Source: Aidingimonas lacisalsi
GTDB taxonomy: Bacteria; Pseudomonadota; Gammaproteobacteria; Pseudomonadales; Halomonadaceae
Direction: 5' to 3'
DNA: 64,000 nucleotides
NCBI RefSeq assembly: GCF_008079445.1
Contig: NZ_VRYH01000003.1
Location: 299,648 to 363,647 of the forward strand
Below the pieces are notes generated by a model that was not told where the DNA came from, searched no databases, and was given only the letters and a program-made list of their open reading frames with translations. Positions 46,156 to 56,168 of this stretch are shown here, in pieces. Each line of letters starts with the position of its first letter. Positions within the stretch are counted from its first letter, which is position 1. The translations under genes were made by a program, and so were the position numbers.

Positions 46156-46303
46156 TATGCGGTTTGATGGTGTGTGACGCGAATGATGTGTGGTTGGGTG
46201 GCGTGACGGTTTTCGTTACGCTTGGAAGTTGGCCGGTGATGACAATAGGGCAATGTGCTGATCGATACTCGACAGCCGGATGGCACATGACGCGGGGACA
46301 ACC

Positions 46304-46813
46304 ATGAAGCAAGCCGAGAGCGGAGCGCGTATTCACTATCGCGACGCCCGCCCACGTGATGGCGCCGATCAGGCCGAGGTGTTCCATCACGCTGTCATGC
46401 AGGGGAGCCATGCGCATTACACACTGGCTCAGCGCAGGGCCTGGGCGAGTGTCCTGCCCCGCGAAGCCAGTGCCTGGCGAGCCAGGCAGGCACTGTACAG
46501 GACCCTGGTCGCCTCATGCGATGGTCGCTGTGTTGGTTTCCTCGAACTCGACAGTCCGGCCCAACGTATCGAAACGCTCTATGTATGGCCGTCACTTAGC
46601 CATCGAGGTATCGGTTCGACGCTGTTGATTCATGCCGAACGCATCATGCTGGAACAGGGCATTGCCCGGATCACCATTGCCGCCAGCCTGATGCTGGCCG
46701 AAGGGCTGCAACGTCGTGGCTGGCGGTATCGGGGGGAAGAATGGGTCGAGCGGGGTGGTGAATCCTTGCCGCGCATCAAGCTGGATAAGCGCTTGACCCT
46801 GGTGGAAACCTGA
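46304..46813 (+). CDS. GNAT-family N-acetyltransferase
   Basis: A 169-residue acetyltransferase of the GNAT fold. It starts with an RxARPRDGADQAEVFHHAV pattern; the acetyl-CoA-binding motif A is IETLYVWPSLSHRGIGSTLL (R/Q-x-x-G-x-G/A type, SHRGIGS). The substrate is not predictable. GGGGA precedes the ATG at 46304; an earlier ATG at 46280 is less well supported. Stop is 5 bases from the convergent nadC stop. Confidence 0.85.
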   Translation: MKQAESGARIHYRDARPRDGADQAEVFHHAVMQGSHAHYTLAQRRAWASVLPREASAWRARQALYRTLVASCDGRCVGFLELDSPAQRIETLYVWPSLSHRGIGSTLLIHAERIMLEQGIARITIAASLMLAEGLQRRGWRYRGEEWVERGGESLPRIKLDKRLTLVET

Positions 46814-46818
46814 TAGCG

Positions 46819-47673
46819 TTAGCGACGTTCGGTATGGACGATGCGCATCGAAAGATCAATGGCCTGGACGTCCTTGGTCAATCGGCCGATCGAGATACAG
46901 TCGATTCCGGTATCGGCGATGTCTTGCAGCGTGGTTGCATCGACATTGCCGGAGGCTTCTAGTGTTGCACGACCGCTGCTGCGCTGCACGGCTTCACGCA
47001 TATCGGCCGGGGAAAAGTTATCCAGCATGATCGTGTCGGCGCCAGCGGCGAGCGCTTCGTCCAACTCTTCAAAGGTTTCTACCTCGACTTCCAATGGCAG
47101 ATCGCGGGCAATGCCGCGTGCTTCCTTGACGGCAGCCGTGATGCTGCCACAGGACGCGATATGATTCTCCTTGATCAGGAACGCATCATAGAGCCCGATG
47201 CGGTGATTGTAGCCGCCACCGCAGGTAACGGCATATTTTTGTGCGAGACGCAGCCCTGGCAGCGTCTTGCGCGTGTCGAGCAATCGGACCCCTGAATCGG
47301 CAATCAAGTCGGTATAACGACGTGCGCTGGTTGCGGTTGCCGAGAGCGTTTGCAACAGGTTCAGCGCTGCCCGCTCTCCGGTCAGCAGGCTGCGGGCCGG
47401 CCCTTCCATTTCGAGAAATACCTGATTCGGTTCCAGCGCATCGCCGTCTGCGCGTAGCCAGGTCAGTTCGACACGTGAGTCAAGCCGGCGATACAACTCG
47501 TCGACCCAGGCAACACCACAGAGGATGGCGGCTTCACGGGTCAGGACTTGCGCCTTGCCCCACTGTGATTCGGGAATCAACTGGGCAGTAATGTCGCCTG
47601 GACCGACGTCCTCGGCCAGTAACCGTGCAGCGCTGGTACGAATCTCTTCGGCGAGGGCTTGATGGTAGTGCAT
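46819..47673 (-). CDS. nadC: Nicotinate-nucleotide diphosphorylase (carboxylating)
   Basis: A 284-residue quinolinate phosphoribosyltransferase that makes nicotinate mononucleotide from quinolinate and PRPP. Markers: [67 protein letters not shown] and [10 protein letters not shown]. Length matches E. coli NadC (297). It acts directly after NadA. Divergent from ampD; in E. coli nadC and ampD are also neighbours. A promoter with a perfect TATAAT lies at 47712-47741. Confidence 0.96.
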   Translation of the reverse strand: MHYHQALAEEIRTSAARLLAEDVGPGDITAQLIPESQWGKAQVLTREAAILCGVAWVDELYRRLDSRVELTWLRADGDALEPNQVFLEMEGPARSLLTGERAALNLLQTLSATATSARRYTDLIADSGVRLLDTRKTLPGLRLAQKYAVTCGGGYNHRIGLYDAFLIKENHIASCGSITAAVKEARGIARDLPLEVEVETFEELDEALAAGADTIMLDNFSPADMREAVQRSSGRATLEASGNVDATTLQDIADTGIDCISIGRLTKDVQAIDLSMRIVHTERR

Positions 47674-47711
47674 GGCGAGCCTTCACGATGGAATGTGCGA
47701 TAATGCCTGAC

Positions 47712-47741
47712 ATTATAGAGAAACCGAACCGGTTGCGTCAG
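47712..47741 (-). promoter_or_regulatory. Sigma-70 promoter of nadC
   Basis: On the minus strand CTGACG (47736-47741), 18 bases, TATAAT (47712-47717), about 35 bases upstream of the nadC start codon. An ATAATG-CCTGA-CATTAT dyad (47700-47716) and an AACCGGTT palindrome (47727-47734) overlap it. Confidence 0.65.
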
Positions 47742-47750
47742 GGGAGAGTG

Positions 47751-48317
47751 ATGTCGATTGAGCAGGGCTGGTGGTGTAAAGCGCGCCGCGAAGTATCGCC
47801 CAACCAGGATGCTCGGCCGCAAGAAGAGGTGTCCTTGCTGGTGCTGCATTCGATCAGTCTGCCGCCGCGGTCATTCGGCGGGCCGTATATCGAGCAATTG
47901 TTCACCAACCGTCTGGAGACTAATGAGCACCCGTTTTTTGCCACCATTGAAGGGGTACGGGTGTCAGCTCATCTGCTGATTCGGCGAGGAGGCGAATGCG
48001 TTCAGTTTGTTCCGTTCACGCGTCGGGCCTGGCATGCCGGGCGTTCAGGCTGGCGGGAGGGAACGCGAGTCCGTAACCGGGTCAACGACTTCAGTATCGG
48101 TATCGAGCTGGAAGGCGATGAGGTCACGCCATACCCCGAACCGCAATATCGTGCATTGGCTGAAGTGACAGCGGCACTTTGTCATCGTTACCCTGATTTG
48201 ACGCCGGAACGGATCACTAGCCATGCCCATATCGCTCCCGAGCGAAAAACTGACCCTGGGCCTGCTTTTGACTGGGCATTCTATCGACGTTGTCTGGCAC
48301 ATGTTGGTGTTGTCTGA
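47751..48317 (+). CDS. ampD: 1,6-anhydro-N-acetylmuramyl-L-alanine amidase
   Basis: A 188-residue zinc amidase of the N-acetylmuramoyl-L-alanine amidase_2 family that recycles cell-wall anhydromuropeptides in the cytoplasm. Zinc ligands are H33 (LVLHSISLPP), H158 (SHAHIAPERKTDPG) and D168. No signal peptide, as expected for AmpD. GGGGAG precedes the ATG at 47751. Next to nadC, as in E. coli. It would process products of MltF and other transglycosylases. In other bacteria, loss of AmpD derepresses ampC; no ampC or ampR is in this window. Confidence 0.95.
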   Translation: MSIEQGWWCKARREVSPNQDARPQEEVSLLVLHSISLPPRSFGGPYIEQLFTNRLETNEHPFFATIEGVRVSAHLLIRRGGECVQFVPFTRRAWHAGRSGWREGTRVRNRVNDFSIGIELEGDEVTPYPEPQYRALAEVTAALCHRYPDLTPERITSHAHIAPERKTDPGPAFDWAFYRRCLAHVGVV

Positions 48318-48645
48318 GCAACCGATAGGTTATGTAGCCGGGCTACAAATGATGGTTATGGAGCTGGTTCCGGACGTTGCATTCTGCCGGGTTGTGCTGC
48401 ATCGCAATATTTAATGGAAAACATTTTCACGTTTGAGGTAATTGGCACGAGCCAGTGTTTGCGGTATCTTCATGGGCAAAATCCAGGGGTCCGAGACTGC
48501 CCACCTGTAAAGAAATTACAGCACGATACGATTTTCCGGAGACGTGACCCAAAGAAGGTCATGCCCGCACTGAAGAGCGCCACATGCCCCTCCACCCCCG
48601 GGTGAGGGTAGCCCGAAACATTATTCTTCATTCGGAGAGACGTCT
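48318..48645. other. 328-base intergenic region: ampD 3' end and aceE leader
   Basis: No gene. It holds an inverted repeat TGTAGC-CGG-GCTACA (48333-48347) without a T-run, the promoter at 48442-48470, a CTGTAA-AGAAA-TTACAG hairpin (48505-48521) and an imperfect GC-rich hairpin just before aceE (CCCTC…GAGGG, near 48587-48607). The aceE leader from the predicted start is about 170 bases. Confidence 0.7.
48442..48470 (+). promoter_or_regulatory. Sigma-70 promoter of aceE-aceF with dyad on the -35
   Basis: TTGGCA (48442-48447), 17 bases, TATCTT (48465-48470). TGGC-ACGA-GCCA overlaps the -35 box and could be a regulator site. Its spacing differs by one base from the GntR-type TGGTnnnACCA pattern, so it is not a clear PdhR box. 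Confidence 0.55.
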
Positions 48646-51336
48646 ATGAGTCTGGAGGCAAGAGAAGATCTCGATCCGATCGAAACCACGGAATGGCTGG
48701 ATTCCTTGGCCTCGGTCATCGGGCATGAGGGCGAAGAGCGCGCTCGGTATATCATGAGCCGCTTGGCGGATCGCCTGCGTCGCGATGGCTCTTCACCCCC
48801 CTTTTCCGGGACCACGCCGCATCGCAACACCATTCCGATGCATCGTGAAGCCAAGATGCCCGGTGACATGTTCATCGAGCGCAAGATCCGCTCGGCCATC
48901 CGCTGGAACGCGATGGTCCAGGTGTTGCGCGCCAACAAGAAGCATAAGGGCCTGGGCGGTCATATTGCCAGTTATCAGTCCAGCGCCACGCTTTACGAAG
49001 TGGGTTTCAACCACTTCTTCCGCGCCGACAACGGCGACCACAAAGGCGACCTGCTGTATATCCAGGGGCACGTTACGCCGGGTATCTATGCACGTTCCTT
49101 CCTCGAAGGCCGCCTGACCGAAGAGCAGATGGACAACTTCCGTCAGGAAGTCGATGGTGAGGCGCTGCCGTCCTATCCGCACCCGTACCTGATGCCGGAC
49201 TACTGGCAGTTCCCCACGGTTTCCATGGGCCTGGGGCCGATCCAGGCGATCTATCAGGCCCACGTGATGAAGTATCTGCACTCGCGTGAACTGGAAGACA
49301 TGAAGGACCGCAAGGTCTGGGCGTTCCTCGGCGACGGCGAGTGCGACGAGCCCGAGACCCTCGGCGCGCTGCACCTGGCCAGCCGCGAGAAGCTCGACAA
49401 TCTGATCTTCGTCATCAACTGCAACCTGCAGCGTCTCGACGGCCCGGTGCGCGGCAACTCGCGCATCATCGACGAGCTGGAAGGCGTCTTCCGCGGTGCC
49501 GGTTGGAACGTGATCAAGGTCGTCTGGGGCGGCCAGTGGGACCCGCTGTTCGAGAAGGACGCCAACGGCATGCTGCAAAAGCGCATGGACGAGGCGGTCG
49601 ACGGCGAGTACCAGAACTACAAGGCCCAGGGCGGCAAGTACACTCGCGAGCACTTCTTCGGTAAGTACGACGAAACCGCGGAGATGGTCAAGGATTATTC
49701 CGACGAGCAGATCTTCCGTCTCAATCGCGGCGGTCACGATCCGCAGAAGGTCTACGCGGCGTACCATGAAGCGGTCAACAACGCCGGCAATCGTCCCACC
49801 GTGATCCTGGCGCACACCGTCAAGGGCTATGGTATGGGTGGCGGCAGTGGCGAAGCCGACATGGAAGCCCACCAGATCAAGTCGATGGATGTTGACGCGC
49901 TCAAGGCGTTCCGCGATCGCTTCGGCATTCCGATTTCCGACGAGCAGATCGAAAGCGGTGATATTCCGTACTACAAGCCCGACGACGACAGTCCGGAGAT
50001 GAAGTACCTGCATCTCCAGCGTGACAGGCTCGGTGGCTTTTTGCCGGCGCGCAAGAACGACTTCGAGGCACTCGAGATCCCAGGGCTCGACGACAAGATG
50101 TTCGCCACCCAGCTCAAGGGCTCCGGCGATCGCGAAGTCTCCAGCACCATGTCCTTCGTGCGCGTGTTGAATGGTCTGGTCAAGAACAAGCAGCTCGGGT
50201 CGCGCGTGGTGCCGATCATTCCCGACGAGGCGCGCACGTTCGGGATGGAAGGCATGTTTCGTCAGCTCGGCATCTACGCCGCCGAAGGCCAGAAGTACGA
50301 GCCGACGGATGCCGGTCAGATCATGTACTACCGCGAGGACCAGAAAGGTCAGATTCTCGAAGAAGGCATCACCGAAGCCGGTTCCATGTCTGCATGGATC
50401 GCGGCGGCGACGGCTTACTCCAACCACCATCTGCCGTTGATTCCGTTTTACGTCTACTATTCGATGTTCGGCTATCAGCGCGTCGGTGACCTGGTCTGGG
50501 CCGCCGGTGACCTGCAGGCGCGTGGCTTCATGATCGGCGGCACCGCCGGGCGTACCACCATCAATGGCGAAGGCCTGCAGCACCAGGACGGCCACAGCCA
50601 TATCCTGATGTCGACCGTGCCGTCTTGCCGCGCCTACGATCCGTGTTATGGACACGAGGTCGCGGTCATCCTGCAGGACGGTTTGAAGCGGATGTTCCAA
50701 GACAAGGAAAACTGCTTCTACTACCTGACCGTAATGAACGAGAACTACCCGCACCCGGAAATGCCGGAGGGCAGCGAGGAAGGTATCGTTCGCGGCATGT
50801 ATCGTCTCTCGGAAGGCAAGAAGGACGGTCGCAAGAAACAACCGCGTGTGCAGCTCATGGGCAGCGGCACGATCCTGCGTGAAGTCGAGGCTGCCGCCGA
50901 GATTCTGGCGGAAGAGCATGACGTGGTCGCCGACGTATGGAGCGTGACCAGCTTCAACGAGTTGCGTCGCGAAGCGCTCGAGTACGACCGGCTGCAGTTC
51001 CTCGACTACGATGAGAAGCGTGAGCAGCCGTGGGTGTCACAGCAACTGGCTGGTGTCGAGGGGCCGGTCATCGCATCGACCGATTACATGAAGCTCTACG
51101 CCGATCAGATTCGTGCTTGGGTACCGAGTGACTTCCATGTGCTGGGGACCGATGGTTTCGGGCGTTCCGATACGCGTGAAGCGCTGCGTCGTTTCTTCGA
51201 AGTCGATCGCTACTACGTGACCATTCAGGCGCTGCGCGCGCTGGCCAACCGTGGTGAGATCGACGCCAAGGTCGTCAAGGATGCCATGAAGAAATACGGC
51301 ATTGATCCCGCCAAGCCCAGCCCGCTGGTGTCTTGA
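48646..51336 (+). CDS. aceE: Pyruvate dehydrogenase E1 component, homodimeric type
   Basis: An 896-residue thiamine-diphosphate enzyme that decarboxylates pyruvate and transfers the acetyl group to the lipoyl domains of AceF. N-terminal block ARYIMSRLADRLRRDG; the ThDP motif is GDGECDEPETLGALHLASREKLDNLIFVINCN (split as GDGECDEP…NCN). GKVIPIIPDEART-like region VVPIIPDEARTFGMEG and the C-terminal HVLGTDGFGRSDTREALRRFFE are typical. Length matches E. coli AceE (887). GGAGAG precedes the ATG. First gene of aceE-aceF. Confidence 0.97.
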   Translation: MSLEAREDLDPIETTEWLDSLASVIGHEGEERARYIMSRLADRLRRDGSSPPFSGTTPHRNTIPMHREAKMPGDMFIERKIRSAIRWNAMVQVLRANKKHKGLGGHIASYQSSATLYEVGFNHFFRADNGDHKGDLLYIQGHVTPGIYARSFLEGRLTEEQMDNFRQEVDGEALPSYPHPYLMPDYWQFPTVSMGLGPIQAIYQAHVMKYLHSRELEDMKDRKVWAFLGDGECDEPETLGALHLASREKLDNLIFVINCNLQRLDGPVRGNSRIIDELEGVFRGAGWNVIKVVWGGQWDPLFEKDANGMLQKRMDEAVDGEYQNYKAQGGKYTREHFFGKYDETAEMVKDYSDEQIFRLNRGGHDPQKVYAAYHEAVNNAGNRPTVILAHTVKGYGMGGGSGEADMEAHQIKSMDVDALKAFRDRFGIPISDEQIESGDIPYYKPDDDSPEMKYLHLQRDRLGGFLPARKNDFEALEIPGLDDKMFATQLKGSGDREVSSTMSFVRVLNGLVKNKQLGSRVVPIIPDEARTFGMEGMFRQLGIYAAEGQKYEPTDAGQIMYYREDQKGQILEEGITEAGSMSAWIAAATAYSNHHLPLIPFYVYYSMFGYQRVGDLVWAAGDLQARGFMIGGTAGRTTINGEGLQHQDGHSHILMSTVPSCRAYDPCYGHEVAVILQDGLKRMFQDKENCFYYLTVMNENYPHPEMPEGSEEGIVRGMYRLSEGKKDGRKKQPRVQLMGSGTILREVEAAAEILAEEHDVVADVWSVTSFNELRREALEYDRLQFLDYDEKREQPWVSQQLAGVEGPVIASTDYMKLYADQIRAWVPSDFHVLGTDGFGRSDTREALRRFFEVDRYYVTIQALRALANRGEIDAKVVKDAMKKYGIDPAKPSPLVS

Positions 51337-51492
51337 GCCTCGTTGATGTCTTGGATCTGAGGGTCCCATCAAGGTGCCGCTGCCGGTCGGATATGGCGGC
51401 GGCCATAGCCAGATTGCCTGGTCCGGTCGTATTGCCCGGGTGCGATGTCCCGACGGTACGGTCGGACTGCTAGATTGGAAAGGAGCGCGACC

Positions 51493-53565
51493 TTGAGTAG
51501 CGAAATCATCAAAGTTCCCGATATCGGCGGTAGCGAAGGCGTCGAGATCATCGAGGTGGCGGTGTCCGAAGGCGATGTCATTGCCGCCGAAGACACTATG
51601 ATCACGCTGGAGTCCGACAAGGCCAGCATGGATGTCCCGGCACCCAAGGGTGGCAAGGTCGTCAAGGTGTTGGTCAAGGAGGGGGATAGCGTCTCCGAGG
51701 GTGACGATATCCTCGAGCTGGAAACGGAGGGCAAGGATAGCGGCGACGAGGCCGCCCAGGGCGACGATGCCCAGGCGTCGAGTGAGACGGCATCCGACGC
51801 CGCGGAGTCCGGAACCTCGCAAGACGACAAGTCGGTAGACAAGAAACCGAAGAAGTCTTCCGGTGGCGGCAAGCGCACCGTCGAAGTCAAGGTGCCGGAC
51901 ATTGGCGGTAGCGAAGGTGTCGAGATTATCGAGGTAGCGGTCGGCGAAGGGGATGAGGTCAACGAGGAAGACGCGTTGATCACGCTGGAGTCCGACAAGG
52001 CGTCGATGGACGTGCCGAGCCCCTATAGCGGCAAGCTCGTCTCGCTGGCGGTCAAGGAAGGCGATCACGTCTCCGAAGGGGATCTGATCGGCACCATGGA
52101 GATCGCCGGGGAAGGTGGCGACGATGCGCCGGCGGAGGAGGCGTCCGACAACGCCGAGCCGGAAGAGCGCGCCGAGGATCAAGACGCCGACGATGAGGTC
52201 GAAGAAGGCAGCGACGAGGGCGGCCGCAAGGAACTCCGCGTCCCCGACATCGGCGGCAGCGAAGGCGTCGAGATCATCGAGATCGCCATCGGCGAGGGCG
52301 ATGAGATCAGCGAGGAAGACACGTTGATCACGCTGGAATCCGACAAGGCTTCCATGGACGTACCCAGCCCTTACAAGGGCAAGGTAGTCGAGGTCTCGGT
52401 CAAGGAAGGCGATAGCGTCTCCGAAGGCGACCTGATCGGCTATATAGAGGCGGCCGGCGCTCCGGTCGCCGGTGCCAAGAAGCCGGCCAAGCAAGCCGAT
52501 GCTGGCAAGGCTGATAAGAAAGCCGACGCCGGTCAGCAAAAAACCAGCGCTGCCAATTCCGAGGCGCCATCTGCCAAGCAGCCTGTGGGTGAACCAAGCC
52601 CTGAAGTGCGTCACAAGCACGGCGACGAAAAGACGGCGGGTGCCCACGTGCACGCCGGTCCGGCGGTTCGTAAGCTGGCCCGGGAGTTGGGCGTCGATCT
52701 GGCACTGGTCACGCCGAGCGGCCCCAAGGATAGGGTGTTGAAGGAGGATGTCCACACCTACGTCCAGCAGGTCATGGCTGGCCAGACCAAGTCACCAGCC
52801 GCTGCACCTGCCGGAGCTGACGGTGGCATGGGGATTCCGCCGGTTCCCGATCAGGACTTCAGCCAGTTCGGTGAGGTGGAAGAGAAGCCGATGGGGCGCC
52901 TGATGAAGATGGGGGCGACCAACCTGCATCGCAGCTGGCTTAACGTTCCACACGTCACCCAGTTCGACGAGGCGGATATCACCGAGCTCGAGAATTTCCG
53001 CAAGTCGATGAAAGCGGAAGCCGAGGCCCAGGGAACCAAGCTCACACCGCTACCGTTCATGATCAAGGCATGTGCGTTCGCGCTGCGCAAGTTCCCGCAG
53101 TTCAACGTCAGCCTCAAGAGCGATGGCGAAACGCTGGTCTGGAAGAACTACGTCCATATCGGTGTTGCGGTCGATACGCCTGACGGTCTGATGGTGCCGG
53201 TGATTCGTGATGCTGATCAGAAGTCACTGATCGATTTGGCCAAGGAGAGCATTGACCTGGCCGGCAAGGCGCAGTCGAAGAAACTCAAGCGCGAAGAGAT
53301 GAGCGGCGGGTGCTTCACCATCTCCAGCCTGGGGTCGATCGGCGGCACGGCATTCACTCCGATCGTCAATGCACCGGAAGTGGCTATCCTGGGTATTTCC
53401 AAGGCACAGATGAAACCGGTATGGGATGGTAATGAATTCGCACCGCGATTGATGATGCCATTGTGCCTGTCTTACGACCATCGGGCGGTTAACGGCGCCG
53501 ATGCAGCGCGCTTTACCGCATTCCTGGGACAAGTGCTGAGCGATATTCGCCGTCTGCTGATGTAG
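51493..53565 (+). CDS. aceF: Dihydrolipoyllysine acetyltransferase (PDH E2) with three lipoyl domains
   Basis: A 690-residue E2 subunit. Three lipoyl domains with lipoyl lysines K43, K169 and K285 (each in ESDKASMDVP) are joined by acidic, Ala/Pro/Glu-rich linkers. A peripheral-subunit-binding domain (about 387-424, VRKLARELGVDLALV) and a catalytic acyltransferase domain follow. Catalytic residues are H663 and N667 in YDHRAVNG; Asn in place of Asp also occurs in the Azotobacter enzyme. GAAAGGAG precedes a TTG start at 51493; the in-frame ATG at 51445 lacks a site. The lpd (E3) gene is not in the window. Confidence 0.95.
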   Translation: MSSEIIKVPDIGGSEGVEIIEVAVSEGDVIAAEDTMITLESDKASMDVPAPKGGKVVKVLVKEGDSVSEGDDILELETEGKDSGDEAAQGDDAQASSETASDAAESGTSQDDKSVDKKPKKSSGGGKRTVEVKVPDIGGSEGVEIIEVAVGEGDEVNEEDALITLESDKASMDVPSPYSGKLVSLAVKEGDHVSEGDLIGTMEIAGEGGDDAPAEEASDNAEPEERAEDQDADDEVEEGSDEGGRKELRVPDIGGSEGVEIIEIAIGEGDEISEEDTLITLESDKASMDVPSPYKGKVVEVSVKEGDSVSEGDLIGYIEAAGAPVAGAKKPAKQADAGKADKKADAGQQKTSAANSEAPSAKQPVGEPSPEVRHKHGDEKTAGAHVHAGPAVRKLARELGVDLALVTPSGPKDRVLKEDVHTYVQQVMAGQTKSPAAAPAGADGGMGIPPVPDQDFSQFGEVEEKPMGRLMKMGATNLHRSWLNVPHVTQFDEADITELENFRKSMKAEAEAQGTKLTPLPFMIKACAFALRKFPQFNVSLKSDGETLVWKNYVHIGVAVDTPDGLMVPVIRDADQKSLIDLAKESIDLAGKAQSKKLKREEMSGGCFTISSLGSIGGTAFTPIVNAPEVAILGISKAQMKPVWDGNEFAPRLMMPLCLSYDHRAVNGADAARFTAFLGQVLSDIRRLLM
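51520..52452 (+). repeat. Three near-identical lipoyl-domain repeats within aceF
   Basis: Segments from about 51520, 51898 and 52246, each about 207 bases, encode nearly the same lipoyl domain. They share long identical DNA runs (for example ATCACGCTGGA and GGCGGTAGCGAAGG or close variants). Such repeats can recombine; here they are kept as three copies. Confidence 0.85.
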
Positions 53566-53593
53566 CGTTGTACTGCGAAGCGAGTGTCGGGTA

Positions 53594-53621
53594 ACGGCGC
53601 CTGCGGGCGCCGTTTATCTTT
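53594..53621 (+). terminator. Rho-independent terminator after aceF
   Basis: ACGGCGCC (53594-53601) and GGCGCCGT (53606-53613) pair perfectly around TGCG and are followed by TTATCTTT. It ends the aceE-aceF transcript 29 bases after the stop codon. Confidence 0.9.
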
Positions 53622-53694
53622 CGAACCTCCGGAATCCGCATGACTCGCCACCAGACCAAAGTGCTAACTTGGTTGCCAACTTGTTGGTCTATAA

Positions 53695-54480
<786 letters not shown>

Positions 54481-54603
54481 TCCGAACTCCGCCGCTTTTC
54501 TTCATGAGCGCCGCTGACGGCTCGTAAGTTACGGGTCGTTGGTGCGTCATGATATCTTGTCGTCATTCTCACCAGGCTGTGTACCCGAAGGTCGCCATTC
54601 ATC

Positions 54604-55311
54604 ATGCTCACTATCTTGGCTCTGGATGCCTCCTCGAATGCGTGTTCCGCAGCCTTGCTGCGGCGTCGTCATGAACAAGCAACCGATGAAATATCGTCAC
54701 GCATTTCTACGACGCCTCGGGAGCATACGCATCGTTTGATGCCGATGGTCGATGAGCTGCTGGCCGAGGCAGAGGTGACTCTGACTGACCTGGATGCCCT
54801 GGCTTATGGGCATGGACCGGGATCGTTCACCGGTCTACGGATCGCAGCGGGCGTTGCTCAGGGGCTGTCTTACGGCATCGACAGGCCACTACTCGGCATT
54901 TCGACATTGGCAGCGCTGGCGCATGCCGCGCATCGTCGTTATCACCTGCGTTACGTGATACCCGCGCTGGATGCTCGCATGGGAGAGATCTATGCCGGTG
55001 CCTACTACTGTCATGACAGTGTCTTGACCGCGTTGATGGACGAGGCGGTGATGCCTCCGGAACATCTCTCTCTTCCGACGGGTTATGGGGACGTCGACTG
55101 GGTCGGTGTCGGGTCGGGGTGGTCGCTATGGCCTTCGATGTCGGCAGAACTGCAGGTGGGAATCGGCCAGCATATCGATGACGTGCCGCCCTCGGCCGAG
55201 GATATGGCATCGCTGGCGGCCCAACAGTTCCTGGCAGGCGAAGGGCGGGCACCGCATCTCGTTCAGCCCGTCTACTTGCGTGACCGTGTGGCCTGGCAAC
55301 GAAAGCGGTGA
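54604..55311 (+). CDS. tsaB: tRNA threonylcarbamoyladenosine synthesis protein TsaB
   Basis: A 235-residue ASKHA-fold protein, non-catalytic partner of TsaD in t6A37 synthesis. N-terminal LALDASSNACSAALL and YGHGPGSFTGLRIAAGVAQGL are the family blocks; ALDARMGEIYAGAY is also typical. It acts with TsaC, TsaD and TsaE (elsewhere) and supplies the substrate for TrmO, encoded at 45412. Its stop overlaps the rsmJ start region by 4 bases. Confidence 0.94.
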   Translation: MLTILALDASSNACSAALLRRRHEQATDEISSRISTTPREHTHRLMPMVDELLAEAEVTLTDLDALAYGHGPGSFTGLRIAAGVAQGLSYGIDRPLLGISTLAALAHAAHRRYHLRYVIPALDARMGEIYAGAYYCHDSVLTALMDEAVMPPEHLSLPTGYGDVDWVGVGSGWSLWPSMSAELQVGIGQHIDDVPPSAEDMASLAAQQFLAGEGRAPHLVQPVYLRDRVAWQRKR

Positions 55312-56075
55312 CCATGCAGGTGACCGTTGGCGTATATGGAGACGAACTGCGCCCCCTCGCCGATGCCCTGGGGCTCCCCATGGTACCTACGGTTGGGCCA
55401 GGACTGACGTTGGCCAAGCAAGGCGATGCCCTGGTACTGGCCGGTGAGGAACGCCGCTATGGCAAGCCGCTGCGAGCCGATTTCGTGACCGGACGCGCGG
55501 CGCACCGACGTCGCTTCGGAGGCGGACGCGGCCAGTTGGTTGCCAAGGCCTGCGGCCTGGGCAAGATCGACTCCCCGACGGTGATCGATGCGACGGCGGG
55601 ATTGGGCCGTGATGCGTTCGTGTTGGCTGGCCTGGGAGCCCGAGTCATGATGATCGAACGTAGCCCGGTAATTCATGCATTGCTGGATGATGCGCTGCAA
55701 CGTGCGCGTCAGGTGGATGAACTCGCTGAGGTGGTAGCGCGGATGTGGCTATATCATGGTGATGCCTGCTGCGATTTGCCCGAGCTCACGGAGCGCTCCG
55801 GCTTGATGCCTCAAGTCGTTCATCTCGATCCGATGTTCCCTCATCGAAGCAAGTCGGCACTGGTCAAGAAAGAAATGCGCGTCTTCCGCGAGTTGGCCGG
55901 TGGCGATGATGATGCGCCGCGTCTGCTTGAGGCTGCCCTGGCCACGGCCACCCATCGGGTTGTCGTCAAACGCCCACGCAAGGCTTCGCCGATCGAAGGA
56001 CCGGAACCTCATCATGTCATCGAGGGCAAGACCAGCCGCTATGACCTCTATGTGCACCGGTCATTGACGCCGTAG
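55308..56075 (+). CDS. rsmJ: 16S rRNA (guanine1516-N2)-methyltransferase
   Basis: A 255-residue SAM-dependent methyltransferase of the RsmJ/YhiQ family. It has RADFVTGRAAHRRRFGGGRGQ, then SAM motif I DATAGLGRDAFVLAGLG, and HLDPMFPHRSKSALVKKEM with the catalytic Pro-Met-Phe-Pro block. C-terminal VVVKRPRKASPI completes the pattern. Length matches E. coli RsmJ (250). Start is GTG at 55308, overlapping the tsaB stop; an ATG at 55314 is also possible. Confidence 0.94.
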   Translation: MTMQVTVGVYGDELRPLADALGLPMVPTVGPGLTLAKQGDALVLAGEERRYGKPLRADFVTGRAAHRRRFGGGRGQLVAKACGLGKIDSPTVIDATAGLGRDAFVLAGLGARVMMIERSPVIHALLDDALQRARQVDELAEVVARMWLYHGDACCDLPELTERSGLMPQVVHLDPMFPHRSKSALVKKEMRVFRELAGGDDDAPRLLEAALATATHRVVVKRPRKASPIEGPEPHHVIEGKTSRYDLYVHRSLTP

Positions 56076-56168
56076 GGCAATCCTGCGCCAAGCTACGTGA
56101 GCGAGGAGGGTCTGTCGTGTCCTGCCGATGGGCCAGTCCGGCCGGGGCTTATCCACCCGTGGACGGTG

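Noticed and set aside
48442..48453. Possible PdhR operator on the aceE promoter
   Set aside because: TGGC-ACGA-GCCA has one base more between half-sites than TGGTnnnACCA and differs at key positions. I keep it only as an unidentified dyad.
48793..50919. Long antisense open frame (708 codons) opposite aceE; similar long frames opposite aceF (51037-52755), purL (32001-33371), cysK-glutaredoxin (10838-12097) and the MDR genes (14790-16970)
   Set aside because: These are typical GC-rich shadow frames of strongly coding genes. They have no ribosome sites, no recognisable domains and low-complexity composition.
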